From contig NZ_MUMH01000059.1 in the NCBI RefSeq assembly GCF_002155965.1, forward strand, positions 62,001-126,000: 64,000 nucleotides of DNA, in the 5' to 3' direction. Shown here one piece after another: positions 49,487-57,819 of the stretch. This stretch comes from Allokutzneria sp. NRRL B-24872 (GTDB taxonomy: Bacteria; Actinomycetota; Actinomycetes; Mycobacteriales; Pseudonocardiaceae). Every line of letters begins with the position of its first letter. The first letter of the stretch is position 1. The translations under genes were made by a program, and so were the position numbers. The notes beneath the pieces are model-generated. The model had not been told where the DNA came from. It worked only from the letters and a program-made list of their open reading frames with translations, and ran no database searches.

Positions 49487-49555
49487 GCCACCCCAACCTT
49501 TCGCACGTCCGCGAAAGAGTAAACACGGCCGGGAGTCGCTTCGAGAATCCGACGC

Positions 49556-50773
49556 ATGCGCAGTTACCGCTCCCTGTTCCGCACGCCGGAGTTCACCCCG
49601 TTCCTGCTCTCCTTCGCCGCGGTCGCGGCGGCCCAGACGATCGGCGGCCTGGCCCTCGGCACGCTCGTCTTCCGGACCACCGGTTCCCCGCTGCTGTCGG
49701 CGGTGAGCATGTTCGGGCCGCAGCTGGCGCAGGTGCTGGGCGGCGCGTTCCTGCTCTCGGGCGCAGACCGCCTCGCCCCGCGAGCGCTGCTCTGCGGTCT
49801 CTCCCTGGCCTTCGCGGTCGCCATGGCGGTGCTCGCGCTGCCCGGCCTGCCGGTCTGGGCGATCTTCGCTGTGCTGCTCGCGCAGGGCTTGGTCTCCGCG
49901 CTCGGCGGCGGAGTGCGCGGCGGCCTGCTCAACGAGATCCTGTCCAGGGACGGCTACGTCCTGGGGCGCTCGGTCTACAACATGCTGTGGGGTGTCACGC
50001 AGATGGTCGGCTTCGCGGCCGGAGGCGCGCTCCTGACGCTGTTGTCCCCGCGCGCCTGCCTGCTCCTCGCGGCCGCGCTGTACGTCCTCTCGGCGCTCGC
50101 CACCCGGCTGGGCCTCACTGCCCGCCCTCCGCGCTCGTCCGGCCGTCCGTCGGTCTCGGCGACCTGGCGCACCAACGCCGTCCTGTGGTCCTCGCGCCCG
50201 CGCCGGTTGGCATACCTGGGTTTGTGGGTTCCCAACGGTTTGATCGTCGGCGGCGACTCGCTCTACGTCGCCTACGCTCCCGAGGCGGCGGGCACCCTGT
50301 ACGCGTTCGGAGCGCTCGGCATGTTCCTCGGCGACATGGCCGTGGGCCGCCTGGTACCGCCCGCGACGCGGCCCCGGCTCGCGACCCCGCTGCGGCTGCT
50401 GCTCGCCGCGCCGTACCTGTTCTTCGTGCTCCAGCCCGGAGTGGTGCTGTCCGTCGTCGCCGTCACCGTCGCCTCGGTCGGCTTCGCCGCGAGCCTCCTG
50501 CTCCAGGAGCGCCTGATGTCGCTCACCACCGACGAGCTGACCGGCCAGGCGCTGGGCCTGCACGCCACCGGCATGACCGCCTTCCAGGGCATCGGCGCCG
50601 TCCTCGCGGGCACGCTCGCGCAGCTGACCTCGCCCGCCGCCGCGATCACGCTGATGGCCGCCGCGTCGATCACCGTGACGCTGCTCCTCGCAGCGCTGGG
50701 CCGTCAGACCGCTTCGAGCAGCGCCGAGACCTTGGTGATGCCCCCGCCGCCGTCGAACTCGAAGTGCAGGTAG
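49556..50773 (+). CDS. MFS transporter, 12-helix type
   Basis: 405 residues with about 12 helices; the N-terminal SLFRTPEFTPFLLSFAAVAAAQTIGGLALGTLVF is typical of actinobacterial MFS exporters of the MFS_1/MFS_3 type next to ArsR/DUF5937 regulators. Its last 70 bp overlap the convergent gene at 50704; the hydrophilic tail after GRQTASS is probably dispensable. Likely a drug or metabolite exporter. Confidence 0.88.
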   Translation: MRSYRSLFRTPEFTPFLLSFAAVAAAQTIGGLALGTLVFRTTGSPLLSAVSMFGPQLAQVLGGAFLLSGADRLAPRALLCGLSLAFAVAMAVLALPGLPVWAIFAVLLAQGLVSALGGGVRGGLLNEILSRDGYVLGRSVYNMLWGVTQMVGFAAGGALLTLLSPRACLLLAAALYVLSALATRLGLTARPPRSSGRPSVSATWRTNAVLWSSRPRRLAYLGLWVPNGLIVGGDSLYVAYAPEAAGTLYAFGALGMFLGDMAVGRLVPPATRPRLATPLRLLLAAPYLFFVLQPGVVLSVVAVTVASVGFAASLLLQERLMSLTTDELTGQALGLHATGMTAFQGIGAVLAGTLAQLTSPAAAITLMAAASITVTLLLAALGRQTASSSAETLVMPPPPSNSKCR

Positions 50774-51111
50774 TGGCCGTTCGCCTCGAACCTCTCGAAG
50801 GTCGGCCCCGTGCGCTCCGGTTTTCCCAGGCGGGCAAGGACTTCGGCCCTCGTCGCGGTCATGGGAACGCCTTCCACCAGCGCTTCCGGTCGCGGGTAGC
50901 CCTGGGCTTCCACGATCACCGCGACGAGCACGCCGTCCTCGAAGAGCAGATCCGTCCCGGCCACGGGGAAGACGTAGTACGTCGAGCCGTCGTCGAACTC
51001 CTCGATCTCCATCTTCGGCCCGACCAGCGCGATGGCGTCGAGGATGCGGTCATCTCCCTGCCGGAGCCCGAGCACGCCCAGCATCACGGCCATCTCACCT
51101 TTGATGATCAC
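50704..51111 (-). CDS. Hypothetical protein, possible immunity-like fold
   Basis: 135 residues from GTG 51111, which overlaps the stop of the phosphotransferase gene (GTGA). Content is MLGVLGLRQGDDRILDAIALVG…TYYVFPVAGTDLLFEDGVLVAVIVEAQGYPRPEALVEGVP, a mixed alpha/beta domain resembling SMI1/immunity-type or DUF proteins; I cannot name the family. It overlaps the MFS gene 3' ends by 70 bp. Confidence 0.6.
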   Translation of the reverse strand: MIIKGEMAVMLGVLGLRQGDDRILDAIALVGPKMEIEEFDDGSTYYVFPVAGTDLLFEDGVLVAVIVEAQGYPRPEALVEGVPMTATRAEVLARLGKPERTGPTFERFEANGHYLHFEFDGGGGITKVSALLEAV

Positions 51112-52007
51112 TGACACACCGCCCGTTCCAGTGCGACACGTCCCGCCGGTTCCCACGTCGGCTTCCCGCCGGGAAGTCCTAGCCTTCCGTTGCGCCCGAT
51201 GCTGATCAGGCCCAGTGCTCGCAGGACCGCCCAGCCGCGAGCACGCGCGAGGGTGGCCTCGTCAACGTCGCCGTAGGCGTCGAAGAAGCGCAGCGCCGAG
51301 CCCTCCGGGAGGAGAATCCACGCGGCTGACAGGTCCGTCGCGGGATCGCCCGCGCACATCTCACCGAAGTCGATCACCCCGGCGAGCGAGCCCGCGCGCA
51401 CGATCACGTTGGCGGGGTGCAGATCACCGTGCAACCACGTCGGCGGCCCGTGCCACGCGGGCGCCGCGACGGCCTCGTCCAGGACCTCCCGCGCGGCTTC
51501 GGCGTGCGGCTCGTCAGCGATGATCTCCAGCGGCTTGGTCGGCGCGCTCCGCATCTCCGCCAGCGGCGCGCTGCGCGTGGGATTGATCGGCGCGTCCGCA
51601 GGGGCATTCCGGTGCAACGCCCTGAGAAACGCCGCGAGGACCTCGGCGTCGTCGGCGCGCGCGATCGGCTCGCGGTCCGCTGGCTCGCCCTCGACCCAGC
51701 GCGCGATCGTCCAGGTGTGCCCGAACAACGCCGACGGCTCACCGACGCGCACCGGGACGGGGGTCGGCAACGGCAGGCGTTCGGCCAGCACCGGCAACCA
51801 CTTCTGCTCGGTGCGCAGCAGCGCCGGGGCGCGTTCGGTGCGCGGCAGGCGAACCGCCAGCTCCGCGCCGAGGCGCCACTGCTGGTTGTCCCAGCCACCC
51901 TCGACCTCCCGGAGTTCCAGCTCCGCGAGGTCCGGGTGCTGCTCCCGCACCAGCGCCCGCACCAGATCCTGCTCCACCAAGGACTTCCGTTCCTCCACAG
52001 TAGACAT
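51108..52007 (-). CDS. Aminoglycoside phosphotransferase family protein
   Basis: 299 residues of the APH/choline-kinase-like fold: GGWDNQQWRLGAELAVRLPRTE (nucleotide loop and Lys/Arg), the Brenner-type motif WLHGDLHPANVIV (about residue 192) and IDFGEMCAGDPATDLSAAW (metal-binding DFG). The family phosphorylates antibiotics or other small molecules. Resistance is plausible but not demonstrated. It is coupled to the downstream hypothetical gene. Confidence 0.88.
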   Translation of the reverse strand: MSTVEERKSLVEQDLVRALVREQHPDLAELELREVEGGWDNQQWRLGAELAVRLPRTERAPALLRTEQKWLPVLAERLPLPTPVPVRVGEPSALFGHTWTIARWVEGEPADREPIARADDAEVLAAFLRALHRNAPADAPINPTRSAPLAEMRSAPTKPLEIIADEPHAEAAREVLDEAVAAPAWHGPPTWLHGDLHPANVIVRAGSLAGVIDFGEMCAGDPATDLSAAWILLPEGSALRFFDAYGDVDEATLARARGWAVLRALGLISIGRNGRLGLPGGKPTWEPAGRVALERAVCQ

Positions 52008-52104
52008 TCACCCGAGAGTGAGGCGGTTGAGCACGAAGCCGCGCCGCCCACTATCCTCGCCCGCGCCCTGATCAAGATCACTACAGTAAGGACTCGGGGG
52101 ATAC

Positions 52105-52353
52105 ATGCGTAACATCATCCGGCGCGCCAGCGCCCTCGGGGTGGCCACGGCCGCCCTGGCCTCGTTCTCCCTGGCGAGCGCGGGAACCGCCCAGGCAGCG
52201 GAGTTCAAGCAGTGGGGTCCCTACCCGACCTACAGCAACTGCATCGGCGAAGGCAGGTTCCGGGAGGCGCAGCTGCAGGTCGACCCGGGCTGGGCCTGCC
52301 TCAACCCCTTCCCGCACCTCGGTTGGTACGTCGCGGGCTACAAGAACTACTGA
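52105..52353 (+). CDS. Small secreted protein, two cysteines
   Basis: 82 residues with a Sec signal peptide (MRNIIRRASALGVATAALASFSLASAGTAQA, cleavage after AQA about residue 31) and a 50-residue mature part rich in aromatic residues with two cysteines (SNCIGE, WACLN) that may pair. It is its own transcription unit with a strong terminator at 52374. Function unknown; this type is common in actinomycetes. Confidence 0.8.
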   Translation: MRNIIRRASALGVATAALASFSLASAGTAQAAEFKQWGPYPTYSNCIGEGRFREAQLQVDPGWACLNPFPHLGWYVAGYKNY

Positions 52354-52373
52354 CGCGTCATCGCGTCACACGA

Positions 52374-52409
52374 GGGCCGAGCCGGGGTTTCCCGGCTCGG
52401 CCCTTTCTT
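52374..52409 (+). terminator. Rho-independent terminator
   Basis: Perfect 13-bp stem GGGCCGAGCCGGG (52374-52386) with its complement 52391-52403, 4-nt loop, then TTTCTTC. It follows the small secreted protein gene. Confidence 0.9.
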
Positions 52410-52500
52410 CGTGAGCGACGTCGAGAACCCTGGCGCGGCTTCGTCCCCGAGGAGACCGGACGAAGGAGACGCCGATGATCAAGCGCCTGCGGCTCAGGCA

Positions 52501-53640
52501 CTACCGCGAGCACGACCAGACAACCAGCGCGCACATCGCGAGCGCCGCGCCGAGGACCGAGGAGCCCGTCCAGCCCACGGAGTCGACCAGCACGGTCGTC
52601 GCAGCGGCCCCGGACGCGGAGCCGAGCGAGTAGAACACCATGTACCCGCCGATCGTGCTGCTGGCGCGATCGGCGTAGGCGCTGGTCAGCACGTGCTGGT
52701 TGCTCACGTGCACGGCCTGGACGGCGAAGTCGAGCACGACCACCCCGACGACGAGCAACGTCAGGGACCACTCCAGCTGGCCGATCGCGAGCCAGGACGC
52801 CAGCAGGAGCGTGAGCGCGATGCCGGTGACCCGCCGCGCATGCCCGGCGTCGCCCCACCGGCCGGATCGGGCGGCACCCAGTGCTCCGGCGAGCCCGGCG
52901 AGGCCGAACAGGCCGATCTCCGCTTCGCTCAGCCGCCACGGCTCGGCGGCCAGGGGCAGCGCCATTCCGCTCCACAGCGCGCCGAACGAGGCGAAGAGGA
53001 AGAACGCGATCAACCCCCGGCTGAGGAACACCGGCTGGACGAACAGCTCCGCGAAGGAACGCAGTACCTGGTGGTACCGCGTGCCGCCCGCGCGGAGCTC
53101 CGACGGCAGCACGCAGAGGCTGAGCACCCCGAGGACGGCGGTGAAGATCGCCAGCGCGAGGTAGCTGCCGCGCCAGCCCCACACCTCCGCCAAGCCCCCG
53201 GTGACGACCCGGGAGCCGAGAATCCCCACCACCACACCGGAGGTCACCACACCGAGGTTGCGCCCGCGCTCGCCGGGTGGGGAGAGCGAGGCCGTGAAGG
53301 CGACCGCCGTCTGCACCACCACCGCGAAACCACCCGCGACGGCGAGACCGCTGAACGCCACCCAAGCCGCCGACGCGGACGCCGTGACCGCGAGGCCGAC
53401 CGCCACCACCCCGAGGTGCGCCGCGATCAAGCGCCTGCGATCGAGCATGTCGCCCAACGGCACGAGCAGCACCAACCCGACGAGGTAGCCGAGCTGTCCC
53501 GCCGCCACGAACCACCCGACCGAGTCGCGCGGAACACCCAGCTCCTGCCCCATCGACCCCAGCACCGGCTGACCCGCGTAGACGCTGGCGACCGCGACCG
53601 CGCACACCACCGCCAGCAGCGACCTCGTCCCCGCGCCCAC
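52501..53640 (-). CDS. MFS transporter, 12-helix type
   Basis: 379 residues, about 12 helices. LVPLGDMLDRRRLIAAHL near residue 60 is the motif A loop, and PGERGRNLGVVTSGVVVGILGSRVVTGGL covers the motif C-like helix 5. Like other members of the EmrB/AraJ-type drug:H+ antiporters it is divergent from a HxlR regulator, which probably controls it. Confidence 0.88.
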   Translation of the reverse strand: MGAGTRSLLAVVCAVAVASVYAGQPVLGSMGQELGVPRDSVGWFVAAGQLGYLVGLVLLVPLGDMLDRRRLIAAHLGVVAVGLAVTASASAAWVAFSGLAVAGGFAVVVQTAVAFTASLSPPGERGRNLGVVTSGVVVGILGSRVVTGGLAEVWGWRGSYLALAIFTAVLGVLSLCVLPSELRAGGTRYHQVLRSFAELFVQPVFLSRGLIAFFLFASFGALWSGMALPLAAEPWRLSEAEIGLFGLAGLAGALGAARSGRWGDAGHARRVTGIALTLLLASWLAIGQLEWSLTLLVVGVVVLDFAVQAVHVSNQHVLTSAYADRASSTIGGYMVFYSLGSASGAAATTVLVDSVGWTGSSVLGAALAMCALVVWSCSR

Positions 53641-53654
53641 CGCACCCCACCTTT

Positions 53655-53710
53655 GGTTTCACTCTGCAACTCTTCGCAGAGTAGGTCAGAATGGTTTCAA
53701 TGAGCAACTC
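53655..53710. promoter_or_regulatory. Direct-repeat operator for the HxlR regulator
   Basis: GGTTTCACTCTGCAACTC (53655-53672) and GGTTTCAATGAGCAACTC (53693-53710) match at 15 of 18 positions and are 38 bp apart, in the gap between the divergent MFS and HxlR genes. A small inverted repeat ACTCTGC/GCAGAGT also spans the first copy. These are the likely HxlR binding sites. Confidence 0.65.
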
Positions 53711-53726
53711 ATGGGAGGACAACGCG

Positions 53727-54155
53727 ATGACGTGGACGGACCCGGACTGCCCGGTGGCGCGGGCGGCGGACCTGGTCGGCGACCGGTGGAGCCTGCTGAT
53801 CGTCCGCGACGCGATGGACGGGGCGCGCTCGTTCACCGACTTCCAGCAGCGCACCGGGATCGCGCGCAACATCCTCGCCGACCGGCTCCGCAAGCTCGCC
53901 GCCCACGGCCTGATCACCCAGGTCGACCCGCCCTCGGGCAAACGCCGCGTGTACGCGCTGACCGAGGCGGGCAAGGACCTGTTCCCGGTGATCGTGACGC
54001 TGCGGCAGTGGGGCGAGCGCCACGCCTACGAGGAGGGCGAGCCGCACTCCGTCCTCATCGACGACCACGGCGAGGTGGTCCCGCCCGTCATCCCCATCGC
54101 CGCCGGCGGCCGATCGCTGACCAGCGACACGACCACGGTCCACCGCCACACCTGA
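53727..54155 (+). CDS. HxlR-family transcriptional regulator
   Basis: 142 residues. CPVARAADLVGDRWSLLIVRDAMDGARSFTDFQQRTGIARNILADRLRKLAAHGLI is the HxlR winged helix-turn-helix with its conserved N-terminal cysteine (CPV). ATG 53727 has GGGAGGA at correct spacing; ATG 53700 is also in frame but overlaps the operator. Cysteine-containing HxlR proteins often sense electrophiles or redox changes. Confidence 0.9.
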   Translation: MTWTDPDCPVARAADLVGDRWSLLIVRDAMDGARSFTDFQQRTGIARNILADRLRKLAAHGLITQVDPPSGKRRVYALTEAGKDLFPVIVTLRQWGERHAYEEGEPHSVLIDDHGEVVPPVIPIAAGGRSLTSDTTTVHRHT

Positions 54156-54339
54156 AGCGGCTTTCGCTGCCGAGCCCAGAGCGCTCTCTCCGGAAGTTCC
54201 GCGAGCTGAAACACGCAGAATCTCCGGGTTCGATCAGCCCTGAAATCGAACTCTCAACACGACCGAACGGGCCGTCGCGGCTTACGCTACCGAGCGAACC
54301 AGCTGACCGGTCGCGTCCAGGCGACGGGAGAGGACCACC

Positions 54340-54684
54340 GTGCCGGGACCGATCGCTTTCCCCGTCGACTCCTTCACCATCGTTCTGCTCACCGAGGGCG
54401 AGAACGCAGCGACGCTGCCCCCGGCCGAGGTCGAACAGCTCGAAACCGAGCACATCCGGGCGATGCTGCGGTCGAAGGCGGAGGGCAGGCTCCACGCCAT
54501 CGGGGCTGTGCAGGGCAACATCGAGACCACACCCGGCAAACCGCTGCTGTCGATCGGTTTCTGGAACGCCACCCCGGACGAGCTCCGCGCGATCATGGCC
54601 GAGGACAGCGCTGTGGCCTCAGGCGTCTACAGCGCGCAGATCGCCCGGTTCGTGTGTTCCCAGGGCTCCGTGCGCTTCGAGTGA
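54340..54684 (+). CDS. YciI-like small protein
   Basis: 114 residues from GTG 54340 with GGGAGAGG upstream. The fold pattern is a dimeric alpha-beta barrel (FTIVLLTEGENAA…LLSIGFWNATPDELRAIMAEDSAVASGVYSAQIARFV), as in YciI and related enzymes. Function unknown; one cysteine near the C-terminus. The 184 bp before it contain nothing that I recognise. Confidence 0.7.
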   Translation: MPGPIAFPVDSFTIVLLTEGENAATLPPAEVEQLETEHIRAMLRSKAEGRLHAIGAVQGNIETTPGKPLLSIGFWNATPDELRAIMAEDSAVASGVYSAQIARFVCSQGSVRFE

Positions 54685-54699
54685 CGCCGTCCGCGCGAG

Positions 54700-54966
54700 C
54701 TAGGGCTGAGTCGGTCGGCCGTTCTCGTGCCATTCCCGGGCTTCCCCGAACACCTTGCCGCCCACGATCCAGCACACGGACCGAAGTCCACCCTCGTAGT
54801 ACCACTCGCGCTGCACGCCCTCCGCGCAACCGTTCTTCACGATGGCGAGGCCGATCACGACGCCGTCCTCAGTGGTCTCCACGACCTCTCCGGTGAACGG
54901 CTCACCGTCGTAGACGTAGCGTTCGAACTCGTCGAGGGTCGTGTCATCGAGATCGACGCGATGCAC
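54700..54966 (-). CDS. YwqK-like antitoxin
   Basis: 88 residues from GTG 54966. The repeats GEPFTGEVVETTEDGVVIGLAIVKNGCAEGVQREWYYEGGLRSVCWIVGGKVFGEAREWHENGRP are MORN/YwqK-type units of the antitoxin family paired with YwqJ-like deaminase toxins. Its start overlaps the last 23 bp of the toxin gene. It probably neutralises that toxin. Confidence 0.75.
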   Translation of the reverse strand: MHRVDLDDTTLDEFERYVYDGEPFTGEVVETTEDGVVIGLAIVKNGCAEGVQREWYYEGGLRSVCWIVGGKVFGEAREWHENGRPTQP

Positions 54967-56033
54967 GCAGGATCGCCTTGCAGTTCGCGCAGGCCGGGGC
55001 GCCAGCACGCCGCTGACGTTCCCGCAGCAACTCGTTCACCGCCTTGACCTCCGCGTGCGCAGCGGGTGCGGAGAAGTGGGCGTGCCCGAAGGCGTTCACC
55101 GCCAGATTGCCATCGCTGTCGGCGAGCACCCGGTGCCAGTAGGCCCGGTCGTTCGTCCGGCACGACGTCGCGGAGCTTGCCGTTGACGCCGTGGGTGAGC
55201 AGCCCGGTCCTGAGGTCGATCCCGATCGCCGAGCAGACCCGCTCCATGCCGAGGTTGCGCAGACCCGCAGGCGGCTTCACACCCGGGTTCGCTTCGCTCC
55301 AGTGCCGCTGCGGATGACTGGCGATCACGGCCCGCTGCTCGGAGATCCGCCGCACGTGGTCCTCGACGCGCTCGCCCATGACATGCGTGATCAGCCCGTC
55401 GGAATCCCGTTCCAGGCCGTCACGCTCGCCGGCCAAGCGCGTGATCTCCGCCCCGCGCGTCCGGTCCGGCGGCATCCCGAACGTGGTCTCATCGGATCGC
55501 TGGAGCCGTGTCTCGTACTGCGACGGCGTGGCCAGTGCGGGCTGTGCCTTGAACCTCGTCGAGTACGCGTCAGTGGCGGACGGCGGCTTGGAGCCGAACA
55601 GCCGAGGCACTGCGGCAGCCGCGTAGACGTCCGGAGCGGGCGGGTGAACAGGCGCTGAAGCTTCGGCGACCACGCCGAGGACCTTGGTGCAGCAGGACTC
55701 GATCCACGTCGCCGCCCACACGAGGCGCTCAGCCGATCCGGCGGCCTGCTGGAGGGCGGCGGCGCTCGCGTTCAACGGTGTGTCGCGTTCTCCTTGGGCC
55801 GCAAGCACACCAACGGCCGCGTCGTGGGCGTTGACAGCCGCCCTGCGCAGCACGTCCACGGGCAACCTGACGGCGATCCCCCGCAGCCGCGCCGCGAGTT
55901 CACGACACGAAGACATCGATGATCCCTCTGCTTCCCCGACAGAGGGATCATCGACGTGCACCGCGGCCGAACGCCACTGGTATTGGGCATCCACCGGGGC
56001 GCCGACCGACGGGTCGGCACCAGCCACGGTCAT
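54944..56033 (-). pseudogene. YwqJ-like deaminase toxin with +1 frameshift
   Basis: The N-terminal frame runs from ATG 56033, which overlaps the preceding gene's stop as TGATG; ATG 55916 is an alternative. The N-terminal part is helical (MSSCRELAARLRGIAVRLPVDVLRRAAVN…). One extra base at 55148 shifts the frame, after which RAYWHRVLADSDGNLAVNAFGHAHFSAPAAHAEVKAVNELLRE…ACANCKAIL carries the deaminase zinc motifs (HAE and CxxC) of the YwqJ family. The uncorrected frame runs past into unrelated sequence. With the shift repaired it is a polymorphic-toxin deaminase, 346-385 residues depending on start. Whether the shift is real, programmed or an error is open. Confidence 0.65.
55917..55953 (-). promoter_or_regulatory. 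Hairpin occluding a possible toxin ribosome binding site
   Basis: A perfect 14-bp inverted repeat (CGATGATCCCTCTG 55917-55930; complement 55940-55953) with a 9-nt loop. On the toxin strand the second arm contains AGAGGGA and ends directly before ATG 55916, so the hairpin would hide that site. The stretch is also in frame with the longer toxin start at 56033. Confidence 0.5.
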
Positions 56034-56347
56034 CAGGCGGGAGTGCCGCCCCAGCCGTAGATGTTGGCGTTGCGGTCACACCAGACGGTCGACCAGTTGC
56101 CCGCGGCGACCGGCTCGCCGTAGTGCGTGTACTTGTAGCCGTTGTCGTTGCGCTTGCAGTGGACGACGGCCCTGAAGGTCCCGAGGTCCGTGCACTTCAC
56201 CTTGATGCCCTGGACCGGCGCGCTCGCACCGGTGGTGAACCACTCCTGACAGTTCGCCGGTGCGGCGGCGGCCTGGCCCGCGAACGCCGCCAACCCGCCG
56301 GACGCGATGGCGATGATCGCGGCCGCAGTGGCCAACTTCGTCTTCAT
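56033..56347 (-). CDS. Small secreted protein, four cysteines
   Basis: 104 residues from ATG 56347 with GGAGCTG upstream. Sec signal MKTKLATAAAIIAIASGGLAAFAGQAAAA followed by a mature domain with four cysteines (NCQEW, KCTDL, HCKRN, WCDRN), probably two disulfides. Its stop overlaps the toxin's upstream start (TGATG). It is unrelated in sequence to the 82-residue secreted protein at 52105 but similar in type. Confidence 0.8.
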   Translation of the reverse strand: MKTKLATAAAIIAIASGGLAAFAGQAAAAPANCQEWFTTGASAPVQGIKVKCTDLGTFRAVVHCKRNDNGYKYTHYGEPVAAGNWSTVWCDRNANIYGWGGTPA

Positions 56348-56436
56348 CACAGCTCCACATTCATGTTCTAGTCCATAGTGGACTCGGCCATGATGCCCGA
56401 ACATCGTTGCCGCCAAACGGTTTGCGCGTACCTGGT

Positions 56437-57320
56437 TCATGGGACACGAGACGTGAGCCAGTCGGCGACGCCCGCCACCACAGCCGGGTCGGCGTGCTGG
56501 GGCGAGAGGTAGTCGGTCGGCGCAGAAGGACCAGAGCCCGCGAAGAACACGTGGTCGCAGGACTCGTGGACGCGGATGACGACGTCCTGCCGGTGAGCCA
56601 GACCAGCACGCCAGCGCACGAGGTCGTCGGCGACGGTCACCTGGTAGTCGCGCCCGCCCTGAAGGATGAGCATCGGCCTGTCCAAGGCCGCCGAGGTCGC
56701 GACCGGGTCGTAGTCGCGCAGGTCCAGCCAGTACGAGGCGGGTCAGCCGAACAGCAGGTCAGCCGCAGGCGTCGCCGCCGACAACGCTGGATCTTCGACG
56801 AGCGCGGCCTGCCGGGAGAAGGACTCCGCGGCGGAGTCCATGGCGAGCCCCGGATCGAGCGCGACCACGCGGCGGGTCCACTCCCGGCTGCTGCTGGAGT
56901 AGCCGCACGGCGGCGACGGCGTGTCGCACGTACTCGTCGACCATCGTGAAGCCCGGCTCGGCGGCGACCGCCGGGTGGACGTGGTTCACCTTGTCGAAGC
57001 GCTGCACCGCCACGCCGCGGCTGGCCAGCCCCACGCGAGGTCCTTGAACGGCTTGTTCGGCCCCGTGGTCAGGTCCCGGTCGAACGGCCCCGCCGTCGAG
57101 GCGCGGTGATCGTGCCGGGCACGGCGAGCGCGTCGGAGCCGATCATGACCTCGTGCTCGGCGTTCTTCCTCGGGCGGGCGCAGCGCGGCGGCTTCCACGG
57201 CGCGGCGGGCGGCGCGAGAACCCCCTTCCACAACGACGGCGCGAACAGCTGCTCGATGTCCGCGAAACGCCCGTCCCGCGCCATCTCCACGACCGCCGTG
57301 GCCACCGACCGAGCTCCCAT
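56437..57320 (-). pseudogene. Decayed alpha/beta hydrolase with DUF3887-type N-terminus
   Basis: Pieces of one protein lie in several frames. The N-terminus is from ATG 57320 (VATAVVEMARDGRFADIEQLFAPSL, DUF3887-like). Then come VMIGSDALAVPGTITAP, FDRDLTTGPNKPFKDLAWG, LASRGVAVQRFDKVNHVHPAV and the C-terminal DRPMLILQGGRDYQVTVADDL…HVFFAGSGPSAPTDY. At least three shifts, one near 56742, and missing blocks, including the GHSxGG region, break it. It is a former cytoplasmic or secreted serine hydrolase. Confidence 0.75.
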
Positions 57321-57819
57321 GAGCGACGGCCGGGAACTCACCACCGCGCAGCTGTGCGCCCGGATTCCCGCCGCGTCGAAGGCGATGGTCTACCGGCACG
57401 TCGACTTCCTCGCGAGCGAGGGAATCCTGGAGGTCGCCGACGAGCGTCGCGTGCGCGGCGCGGTGGAGCGCCACTACCGGCTCCGCCTGGACCGGGTGGC
57501 GGTGGACGCCGACGCCGTGGCCGAACTGACGCCCGAGGACCACCGCCGCGTGTTCGCCACCTCGATGGCCGTCCTGGTCGCGGAGTTCAACGCCTATCTC
57601 GACCGCGAGCACAGCGACCCGGCGGCGGACCTCGTCGGCGACCGGCAGCACGCCGTCCGGCTCAGCCGGGACGAGCCGGAGGAGCTGATCGCCGACCTGC
57701 GCCGCGTGCTCCTGCCCCGCCTGCGCCACCAACCCGCGCCGGAGCGCGCGCAGTGCCTCCTCAGCCCGAGCCACTTCCCGGTCGAGGAGCCACCCAGCTC
57801 GTCTCGTCCGGACCGGTGA
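57319..57819 (+). pseudogene. Helix-turn-helix regulator, N-terminally truncated
   Basis: 166 residues from ATG 57319: RELTTAQLCARIPAASKAMVYRHVDFLASEGILEVADERRVRGAVERHYRL is the second half of an ArsR/HTH_20-type domain with its wing, followed by the usual helical tail. Relatives begin about 25 residues earlier. Its ATG overlaps the ATG of the broken hydrolase on the other strand (shared CATG), consistent with a deletion of the divergent promoter region. Confidence 0.65.
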
